Made by a program: the position numbers and the translations under genes
Shown: positions 56,688 to 64,000 of the stretch, one piece after another
Layout: every line of letters begins with the position of its first letter
How positions within the stretch are numbered: the stretch's first letter is position 1
The notes under the pieces: generated by a model
The model's input: only the letters and a program-made list of their open reading frames with translations
What the model was told of the DNA's origin: nothing
The model's database searches: none
Assembly (NCBI GenBank): GCA_034440575.1
Contig: JAOTOL010001641.1
Span: 1,550,001-1,614,000 of the forward strand
Reading direction: 5' to 3'
Origin: Imbricaverruca yamaguchii
Taxonomy: Eukaryota > Arthropoda > Thecostraca > Neoverrucidae
Length of the DNA stretch: 64,000 bases

Positions 56688-58752
56688 TCAACGCTTTGGT
56701 TTCTTTGACCCACTCGGTTTTGGGAAAATACTCCACGCACGTGTCGGTGGCATGTTTTTTTTAACAAAGTGATAAAACTGGTCCGGGGTCTCAATCAGAG
56801 TTCCTTGCAGACTTGCCTTTTTAGCTAACCTTTTCAACTTCCCACCAATGCCATCACACGGTCCCTTTCCGTGAGCGGTTGCGAAGAAATGCCACTCGGC
56901 GTCTATTCCAAAGTCGACGGAATGCTCTGCCAAATTTAGGAAATTCTTACAATTTTTGTATTGCGAGGCAGCCCCATCTGAAAAATAAAATATCTTCTTG
57001 GGGCGCTGGCCTAATTCTGCTTCCAGGCCCTCAATGAGTTTTCCTTGAAACAGGTGGACAGCCACAGTATCATGCGTCAGACAGTCGGAAATGGCAGAGT
57101 AAGAAAAATGTTTGAGGTCCCCTGCGTTGCTTCGCCAATAAGCCACAAACGGATGGATTGTCACCTGCAGTTTGTTCCAGTGATGGGACTGTACCTCATC
57201 CTGTGTAACCATAGCGTAGTTTCCGGAAAAATCTCCAATAACAATTACCTCTGCAGGAGCTAGTGTTTCCTTTAGGCCTTTCAGATAATTGCCTTGGGCA
57301 CGGGCGACAAAATCATGCTTTACAAGTATTTCCAGCTGCTCGCAAAATGATCGCACACAATCTTCAGAAGTTTGCGTAACCACCTCTAAGGTGGACCTAT
57401 CAGTATTAGTCCACTTTCGGTACTCAATGTTATCGATTTCTCGGTTATCATACTCAGCCAAAATTTGTTCGCCGAATTCCGACACTTTTGGGCATTCTTC
57501 ACATTTACGCTCCTTACAAAGCAACGATGGCGGGTTACACTGAACCTGAGCCAAACAATGATGATAGGATGCCAGCTGAACCCCATTCACAGTGATGTCG
57601 CTTACCTTGCCACCAGCCATCATTAACTTCACGTTCTCGTGATGCACGCATACGCACACACAATGGGTACCGCTCGCACCTGCCAGTACACATTCCCCCG
57701 GACGTAGCTCCGCAAATTTGGAAAAACCTATTTTTTGTTGCGGGTACAGATCCTTAAAACACCGATAGGCCTCTTTTAGGTTGCAGAGGATAAGGCGTTT
57801 CTGTACTCGCTCCCTTTTGCCTGTAATTTTGCTCCGGACAGAAACGAAGTCTTTAGTTCCAGGCATTGCACGACTCACGTCTTCGCTTCTGTAGAAGTCC
57901 CTCACTAGTTCTGCAGTCTCACTTTTAAGCACTTTTCCAGGCCTCGGATTCGGAACCGAGAGGCACCCTGACGCTTCTTGCAAGCGTTTGGCGCACCTTG
58001 CTTGATGGTGCGACGCACCAAACTCTTCCATCAGCTTGCGAATTGTCCATGAACTTGGCGCTACCGTCAATATTTTTTTTTTCACTTGGTTTATCAGTGG
58101 TTCTGAATTTCTGTCGCAGCTGCTCCATCATTTCTTCAAAACTTTTTGCTTTCTGTTTTTCGTCTTCGTCGGTGAAAGGGACGGACTCTGTATCGATACT
58201 TGAAACTCGTTTCTGGAAAGCCGATGTGATTTTGGACATCTTCGTCCGTCTGTACTTCTTTGAAGTTCGTAGCCGTTTCCGCTTGATTGGGGTCTCACCA
58301 AGTGCCTGTGCGGACTGGTCTATGGCATCTACTGTTTGGTCTACATCTGTAGAATCGGTATTTGAAGGTGCTGCCTCTGCTTAGAGAGATCCGTTACTGT
58401 CAGCGGCCGTCTGAAGCACTGATGTTCCCGGTTCCGCTGGTGGCTGCTGCGGCTCCCGCTGTTCGACTGGATCTGACGGTCTTCCCTTCGAAAGCGCCAG
58501 TCGGCAGGAAGTGCATAAGTATTTGCTCCGATCTAAGTCGAGATCCAGGTTTTGTTCGATCCATTTTGTAATCACCGGTCTACAGCCATGTTTTACAGTT
58601 TTACCCCTGTGTCGAAGTAAGGGATCACAGCACTTCGTCCACCTTTCACTTCGCCGCTCGTATCCAGACGCCTTGCCCATTTCGACCTCCGACTTCCAGG
58701 GAATCACAACAAACACTGAGAATGGCCGACTTTGCCACAGACCACCACCCAC
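56688..58752 (-). pseudogene. transposase-like protein of the inverted-repeat transposon (one stop, one frameshift)
   Basis: About 690 codons on the minus strand. The N-terminal part (58752-58381) has a zinc-binding-like pattern: KCCDPLLRHRG and, 35-40 residues on, YLCTSCRLALSKG. A TAA at 58381-58383 interrupts it, but the same frame continues as a basic, then acidic coiled-coil-like region. A run of nine A/T (58073-58081) shifts the frame into a 465-residue C-terminal part. That part has a Cys cluster (C183, C190, C195, C198), then IGDFSGNY (D285), FYFSDGAASQYKN (D370) and AEWHFFATAHGKGPCDGIGG (E397, D411). Spaced acidic residues in these motifs suggest an RNase H-like DDE/D fold. I know the QYKN / HGK-CDG-GG pattern from transposon-like proteins of invertebrates and cnidarians, but not a superfamily name. 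The lesions are few, so decay is recent. Confidence 0.75.
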
Positions 58753-59061
58753 ACCTCCATTGTGTCGTTATCTTTCTGAAGGCTTATCTACTGTTGTCAA
58801 TACACGCACCTCCACCTCCCCTCTCACGAGCGGCGCGTGTAATCTCTCCCTCCCCGCCCGTTCCTTATCACGCTGCGAACGCATGATGCCCCCCCGCAAC
58901 CGACGTTAGGGTACAGCATTTTCATTTCTTGGTCACCGGTCCAGTGTCGGCCTCACCTGCAAAAGTGCCACAAATAGTTAGTTGAAAATTACTGGCGTGA
59001 ATATTCACGTAAGTTGCAATATTTGATGTATTTAGGCAATACAAACTTCCCAACGTCATGT

Positions 59062-59502
59062 TAGTTCATGTGAGGTCATGTCAACATGAAAATCTGAAAA
59101 ATAGTTCAGTTTGCCACGAATTACTTGCGCACCAAATTTGACGATAATCGGACGAAGGTAACCAGAGTTATCATCGATGATATGGTAAATAGCCTCGAGG
59201 CATGCATTCATTTGGTCCTATGACAATATTCAAAGGCCGATATCTCAAAAGGTTTTGAAGTCTCCGCCTTTCTTTTTTGCAGGTTCTTAGATAATGTCAC
59301 GACCATTAATATAGCACAGTTTCGTCGAATTAGGGGCAGGCAAACATATATAAAAATATATTTGCATAATTTGACCTGGTTAGGTCAAAGGTCACGGGGA
59401 GGTCACGTGCAACTTTTGCCATATTTCTGAATGGCCCAGGGCTTCTGCGCACTTTGACACCAATTTCATTCCGCTAAGTTAAATAACACCTGAGATATTT
59501 GC
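59062..59502 (-). repeat. right inverted arm of the DNA transposon
   Basis: Reverse complement of the left arm. The anchor words are GATAATCGGAC, GATATGGTAAATAGCCTCG, GTCTCCGCCTTTCTTTTTTG, TTGCCATATTTCTGAATGGC and TTCCGCTAAGTTAA. Confidence 0.85.
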
Positions 59503-59734
59503 AATTTATTGATGTCAAGTCGGTAAAAAATCGTGACCTAGGATGACCTCTAGATCTGACCCCAGAAGTAACTCTGGGCTAAAAGTTGGCGTGTGGGGTT
59601 CTTTCACTTGGTACTACAGGTGTACCAATGTTCATCAAAATCGGAGGGGGTCGAGGAATTTCGTGTGCGATTTGACGTGGAATGAATGTGTCACATGTCA
59701 CAAATTATGTCACAAATTGCATCGAAAGGCGCCG

Positions 59735-60740
59735 CGTTTGTTTGCTCGCATCAGTAGATTTGCCTAGTGCCTTCGATTGCGTGTCTCATAGCCGACTCTT
59801 AACCAAATTAGAGTGGTATGGCATCGACAGCTCTTGGTTTAGATCTTACCTTTCAAATCGCAGACAAGTAGTTCGGCCCGGAAGACTTGTATGCAACGTA
59901 TCCTGTGGTGTTCCACAAGGAAGTTTGTGCGGTCCAATTTTGTTTTTGTTGTACACAAATGATCTTCTCTCGCCCATAGGTGATGTCTTTAGTCATTCCT
60001 TACGCTGACGACACACAGGCGATGTTGTCATCGAAATTGGAGGACATAATTTATGCAAAACATCGTCTCGAATCGTGCTTGGAAACTATGAGCTCGTGGT
60101 ACCGTGTAAATCTTCTCAAGCTCAACCCATCTAAAACGCAATTTGTGATTTTTGGTTCTCGCCAGATGATCGCGCGGCTACCTAGCATCAGCCTCTCTGT
60201 TCTTGGATTGGAAATTTCACGTGTCTCATCTATCAAGAACCTGGGTGTGACCATGGACGAATCGTTAACATGGAGTGAACAAATTGGTGATATTGCTAAG
60301 AAATTTACCCGCATTATCTTTCCTCTAGCCAAGCATGTAAGCTCTCTTACTGAAGAAACGCTGTCGAAGTTAGTGCTCGCGCCGGTTTTCCCCCATGTAA
60401 TGTACTGTTGCTCAATCTGGTCTGCTGCATGTGACACCGAGCTCGTGCGAATCCAAAAAGTGATAATGAGGGCGGCTAGGACCATAACTAGGACCTCTCG
60501 CTATGGTCATATATCGCATGTTATTGAGCGGTTAGGCTGGCCTAGCTTTCAACGCGTTGTCGACATTAGGGATTGCTCACTGGTTCATCTTGCAGTGCAT
60601 CACTCGGGAGCACCTGAAACCCTGCGTGATCTTGTGACATTGAGAAGTGATGTCAGTTCTCGATCTACACGATCAACACCGTTTTCAGTAGAGCGCCCAC
60701 GCCTGAAAACTTCTTTTGCGCAACGCTCTTTCACGTACCG
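59735..60740 (+). pseudogene. CR1-like reverse transcriptase, central and C-terminal part (interrupted)
   Basis: It resumes at SVDLPSAFDCVSHSRLL, which carries the first catalytic Asp. SCGVPQGSLCGPILF (about 59905) follows, then a frame change near 59990, and the catalytic IPYADDTQAML (about 59995-60030). Next are LLKLNPSKTQFVIF, LGVTMDESLTWSEQI and the thumb. It ends at FAQRSFTYRV, where the MWNSLP-type motif should follow, because a gypsy LTR starts at 60741. Compared with a complete RT, about 80 residues between PELWKLA and the AFD motif are missing on either side of the DNA transposon. Confidence 0.88.
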
Positions 60741-60969
60741 TGTGTGGTGGTGCACGCTTAGTCCTCACTGTCTCTTGCGATACACTGGTAGATCACGGTC
60801 TCTATATATTCATTGTCGACGGCTCGACTATACACGCTGTTACCTCTGGCCTTGCCCTGACGCGACTGGGCCCTGCCAGGGCGAACAGTCCGAAATGGGT
60901 CGCGCGTCCGTGGTGCCATATAACCATAAACCACGGCCCGCGCTCGGCACATGCGACACACGCACAACA
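60741..60969 (-). repeat. 3' LTR of the gypsy element
   Basis: On the minus strand it begins TGTTGTGCGTG directly after the polypurine tract GGAGGGGAGG and ends CACCACCACACACA at the junction with CR1-like RT sequence. The TG...CA ends, the adjacent polypurine tract and a TATA-like AATATATAGA (about 60801-60810) support the call. The boundary could shift by two bases because of the CACACA end. The pol frame overlaps the LTR, with its stop at 60758. A 5' LTR copy for comparison is outside the window. Confidence 0.7.
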
Positions 60970-62360
60970 CCTCCCCTCCAAGTTCATGGTCAGGTTCCAT
61001 GCTATGCCCACGACTACTACACATTTCCAACTCCCCTCCGAGTCGACGACAACGGCAGACTGTTGGTGTCGACTCACAACACACTGCCGCCACACTTCGG
61101 GCTACAGCACGATGCTTCACAACATGCACATCGTACCGGCGAGTGCGTGAAGGCCTGGGGTCGATTTGGAGGTGAGAGCGTCTGCCGCTGCGACGGGGAA
61201 CCGGACTGGTCGGCTGTGGGGGCGATGACCGTCGGTCGGTCAACTCGTCCGCAAAACGAACAGTGCGCGGTGGGTGGGTCGGCGCGGCCTGACTGGGCGG
61301 CGCGGACGGACACGGCAGTGTATACACGGACACGAGCGGGCGGAATGGGCGCAGGAAACAGCGGTTGCGCCAATATATGCGGCAACTGGGGAGCTTCACT
61401 AAGAAGTCACGCCGTCGGCCTACACCTACGACAGTGCCTCGCCGATCCCATAATCCGGTCGAGGGGTCCTGAAGGGACACGTGGGTCCCAACGCGCAGGC
61501 TGGGCAGTGGCATGGCCGCTCGGTCATAGCGGTCACGAGCCGCTTGCCGGAGTGATTCGGCGCGGGCGTCACAATCGTCAGCGTCTCGCTGCCACTCAGA
61601 TGCGAAGGCGCGGTGGTGAATGGGGACCGCTGAGCGCAGAGGACGGCCGTAAAGGATTTGAGCGGGTGACCGGTGGTCCGCTCGCGGCGTGTTGCGAAGC
61701 TTTAGCAACCCACGAGCGAACGCATCACAGTCAAGGTCCCCCGCTACGGTCACTTTCTGCATCAGTCTCTTCACTAGTTTGACGGCCGCCTCAGCGTGGC
61801 CATTGGACTGGGGGTAGTGCGGGGTAGACATGCGATGTGTTACGCCCCAGCGCCGCAGGAAGTCTCTGGTGAGATGAGCAGTGTGCTGCGGGCCACCGTC
61901 GCTGCGTAGCACACAGGGAACACCGGTGGAGGCGAAATTTCCCGCAGGTGCCGGATCAGAGCCCGGGCGGTGGCGTCACCGGCGCAGTGCACAACTACGG
62001 GCCACCCGGAGAGCCGATCAACGTGCACCAGGTATGTCTTGCCTGGGTGACCGAAGAAATCTGTGAACACAGACTCGAAGACTCGGCTCGGCGGGGGGTC
62101 CGACATCAGTGACTCTTGCTGCTGGCGAGGCAGCCGTTCACGGCATACCTGGCAGGAGCCAACGGTGTCGGCAACATCGCGGTCGATGCCGGCCCAGTAT
62201 AGAGACTCGCGTGCGCGGCGCTGTGTGCGTTCGATTCCTTGGTGCGAGTCGTGCAGGCGCTGCAGAGTCTCTGCTCTGAGGCTTCTGGGGATGGCCAGAC
62301 GAGGACCACATACCAGGATGCCGTCGTCAACGGCCAGGCGATCTCGCACGCCCCAGTATG
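60758..62360 (-). pseudogene. gypsy integrase (zinc finger, catalytic core, C-terminal module), frameshifted
   Basis: The segment starts with RLHDSHQGIERT and YWAGIDRDVADTVGSCQVC, an HHCC zinc-binding region. The core follows with VFTDFFGHPGKTYLVHVDRL (first Asp). A frameshift near 61910-61920 moves LRSDGGPQHTAHLTRDFL (second Asp) and the HYPQSNGHAEAAVKLVKRL motif with the Glu into the other frame. After the core is LPSLRVGTHVSLQDP and GLWDRRGTVVGVG, then NRCFLRPF, a GPY/F-type chromatin/DNA-binding module. The long Pro/Arg-rich tail runs to a stop inside the LTR. Integrase inserts the cDNA into the host genome. The frameshift separates the two catalytic Asp residues. Confidence 0.88.
60970..60979 (-). 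promoter_or_regulatory. polypurine tract
   Basis: GGAGGGGAGG on the minus strand, immediately 5' of the TGTTGTG LTR start. It would prime plus-strand DNA synthesis. Confidence 0.65.
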
Positions 62361-63060
62361 GCCTCAGGGCAGCGGGCAGGTCACGTCTCTGATCAGGGAA
62401 GCCGTTTGTCACGGCCTCGCACAACGCTATGTACTCGGCGTCGGCGCGGGCGGCGTCGCGGACGCGGGTCAGCGTGGCATCCTCGATGGGAGACACCCGG
62501 GCTCCGTCTGGATCCAGCTGGGTCACTGAGCGCACGACGAGACTGTGGAGCTGATGAGTCACGTCATCTTCGGCTTCCTCGTCTGGTGTGGGGTCATCCA
62601 CGGGGGCTCTGGAAAGAGCATCTGGTATACAGTGATGCTTGCCAGACTGCCAGATGGTTGTGAAGCTATACGCCAGGAGCTTCATGCGGAGGCGTCGCAG
62701 TCGGGGATTGTCGATCTCCGGCAGATATTTCTGGTTGAGGATGGGCACCAGCGGGCGGTGGTCGGTGAGAACGTCGAATGACGGGAGGCCTGCCAAAAAC
62801 AGGTGGCACTTGCGTACGGCCCAGGTCACAGCGAGGAGCTCCAGTTTGATGACGGCGTATCGTGATTCCGTGGCCGACAGGAATCGTGAGCCGCATTGCA
62901 CCAGCCGTCACTGTTCGTCGTGACGTTGGAGAAGGGCGTATCCAAGGCCGTGCAACCGAGAGGCGTCAGTCTGCAAGGCGGTGGTTGTCGCGGGTCAAAG
63001 TACGCGAACACTGGGGGTGACACGAGCGTCCTTTTCACTGCCTCGAAGGCCTGAGTGTGA
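62361..63060 (-). pseudogene. gypsy RNase H and connection (stop and frameshift)
   Basis: VKRTLVSPPVFAYFDPRQP is the usual entry from RT into RNase H. A frameshift near 63000 follows, then QTDASRLHGLGYAL with the first Asp, and a TGA within the next strand (about 62905). The downstream frame has ESRYAVIKLELLAVTWAV (Glu), VLTDHRPLVPI (Asp), and the connection IWQSGKHHCIPDALSR, whose last Asp completes the set. All four acidic residues are present. It would degrade the template RNA during reverse transcription. Confidence 0.85.
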
Positions 63061-63068
63061 GCCTCGGT

Positions 63069-63941
63069 CTATACCCATATTTTCTGGGGCCGCACCAGGT
63101 CACGCAGCGGCTCGGCTGCCAGCGCAGTGTCAGACGAGAAGGCACCCAGTTGGTTCACGAGTCCCATGAGACTGCGCAGATCTGTGAGATTGGCAGGTGT
63201 GGGGAACTCAGCGATGGCCTTTACCTTCCGCTGGTCGACTGTGTAGCCGTCGGCAGTCACATCGTAGCCACAGTAGCTAACCGACGGCTCGGCAAACACC
63301 AGTTTACCGGGGTGCAGCGTGATGCCGGCTGCGTCACACCGCTCCAAGAATTGGATCACGTGTTGCAGGTGCGGTGCATACTGGCAGTCGTGTGCCAGCA
63401 CGTCGTCAACGATTTTACACGTACGACTGATGCCGGAGAGGGCTTGGTCACCTCGCCGGTTATATTCGTCTCCGCTCGCGGAGAGACCTTGAGGCAGTCG
63501 TAGCATGCGGAACCGGCCCCACGGCGTAATGAAGCAGGTGAGGTCCTGGTCACGACGGTCCAGTGGCACCCGGAAGTAACCCGATCGGGCGTCCAGCTTC
63601 GTGAAGTAACGCGCCCCGACACCGATGGTGGAGACCGCCTCCTGCGGTGTGTACACTGGGTGGGCGCCACGCCGAACGTACTTGTTCAAGCGAGTAAGGT
63701 TGACAGTCAGACGCACCGCTGGACCATGGCTGCCCGCAGGATCTGCGTGTTTCGCTACTGGGACGATGGGGTGGCACCAATCTGTGGGATAATCCACGGG
63801 AGCGAGAACACCCTGCTCCAGAAGCTCGTCCAACTGCTGACGGATATCATCCTGCCACGCGAAGGGGATGGGCCGAGCTGCTGTGACAACATGTGGGCGG
63901 GCGGCGTCCGTCAGCTCGATGCGTGCCGGGCCACCAGTCAT
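63069..63941 (-). pseudogene. gypsy reverse transcriptase (TAG before RNase H)
   Basis: A 290-residue frame from 63941, with more pol upstream beyond it. Motifs in order: QLDELLEQGVLAPVDYPTDW, VRLTVNLTRLNKYV, YFTKLDARSGYFRVPLD (first catalytic Asp), FRMLRLPQGLSASGDEYNR, CKIVDDVLAH (the paired Asp, with VDD in place of the usual YIDD), GITLHPGKL and LTDLRSLMGLVNQLGAFS. The frame ends at a TAG (63069-63071) where a Trp is expected (KIWV-stop-TEAHTQAF), a single G-to-A change. The palm is otherwise intact. The M used as start is not the native start, because gag-pol continues upstream. Confidence 0.9.
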
Positions 63942-64000
63942 TTCACGAAGGGGCGGGGCCGTGCTGAAGACTCGTGGGAATGCTTCTTTGAGCTCCGCCA

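Larger units (their letters stand above)
55488..59735 (-). mobile_element. DNA transposon with ~440-bp inverted repeats, unclassified superfamily
   Basis: The inverted arms run about 55488-55930 and 59062-59502, with indels and roughly 80 percent identity by eye. Examples are CTTAGCGGA / TCCGCTAAG, TTTGGTCCTATGACAAT inverted as ATTGTCATAGGACCAAA, and ATCATCGATGATA in both. Between the arms lies a minus-strand transposase gene (56688-58752). The right flank continues about 230 bp past the arm with similar AGGTCA-rich style before RT sequence resumes. The left flank is RT directly, so the left outer end seems to be deleted. No target duplication can be read. Length is about 4.2 kb. Confidence 0.8.
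53985..60740 (+). mobile_element. CR1-like non-LTR retrotransposon, split by a DNA transposon and cut by a gypsy element
   Basis: The endonuclease and linker lie at 53989-55487, and reverse transcriptase resumes at about 59735-60740. Both are on the plus strand and in the correct order. A DNA transposon occupies the middle. A Ty3/gypsy LTR begins at 60741, exactly where the conserved C-terminal motif of this RT starts. The 3' UTR and tail are therefore absent from the window. Confidence 0.85.
60741..64000 (-). mobile_element. Ty3/gypsy LTR retrotransposon, 3' part, runs off the window
   Basis: On the minus strand, from right to left: reverse transcriptase, RNase H, integrase with zinc finger and GPY/F-like module, then a polypurine tract (GGAGGGGAGG, 60970-60979) and a 3' LTR (60741-60969). 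The order RT-RNase H-integrase defines Ty3/gypsy. gag, protease and the 5' LTR lie beyond 64000. Two in-frame stops and two frameshifts in the visible pol show an inactive copy. It is inserted in the CR1-like RT at 60740/60741. Confidence 0.9.

Overview
The window is invertebrate nuclear DNA from a metazoan, probably an arthropod and possibly a crustacean. The evidence is a single class C GPCR-like exon with consensus splice sites, animal transposon families (I/Jockey-like and CR1-like non-LTR elements, piggyBac, Ty3/gypsy, a tRNA-derived SINE), a (GTCT)n CR1-style tail, and scattered TTAGG-like words. The arthropod call is an inference from those words and is not secure. There are no operons, no bacterial-style genes, and no intact host gene.

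Layout: 1-5.1 kb holds a 35-bp minisatellite, an (AT)n tract, a 53-bp array and the receptor-like exon (2893-3075, + strand). 5.16-9.41 kb is a near full-length but frameshifted I/Jockey-like non-LTR retrotransposon with endonuclease, reverse transcriptase, RNase H, a zinc knuckle and an (AATC)n tail. 10.6-11.9 kb is a non-autonomous element with G-rich terminal inverted repeats; relatives lie at 40.5-41.9 kb. 14-34 kb is mostly unannotated DNA broken up by large minisatellites (58, 25, 29, 47, 27, 71 and 43-bp units), a SINE head at 20.2 kb and perfect hairpins at 28.2 and 29.1 kb. 34.99-37.95 kb is a complete piggyBac element with exact TTAA duplications and a mutated transposase. 46.3-47.5 kb is a 5'-truncated CR1-like element on the minus strand. 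48.2-49.4 kb is a 41-bp minisatellite. 49.7-51.2 kb is a decayed internal tandem array that ends in a typical transposon terminus.

53.98-64.0 kb is a nest of elements. A CR1-like non-LTR element (+) is interrupted at about 55.49-59.73 kb by a DNA transposon with about 440-bp inverted repeats and a roughly 690-codon transposase (minus). The same host element is cut at 60,741 by a Ty3/gypsy retrotransposon (minus) that runs off the right edge of the window.

Nothing here works as a pathway. The genes are selfish elements, and nearly all carry stops, frameshifts or lost catalytic residues. The least familiar item is the large inverted-repeat DNA transposon at 55.5-59.7 kb. Its transposase has a Cys-cluster N-terminus and a DGAASQYKN / HGKGPCDGIGG core that I cannot place in a named superfamily. 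Also notable are the high density of unrelated minisatellites and the G-rich TIR family.
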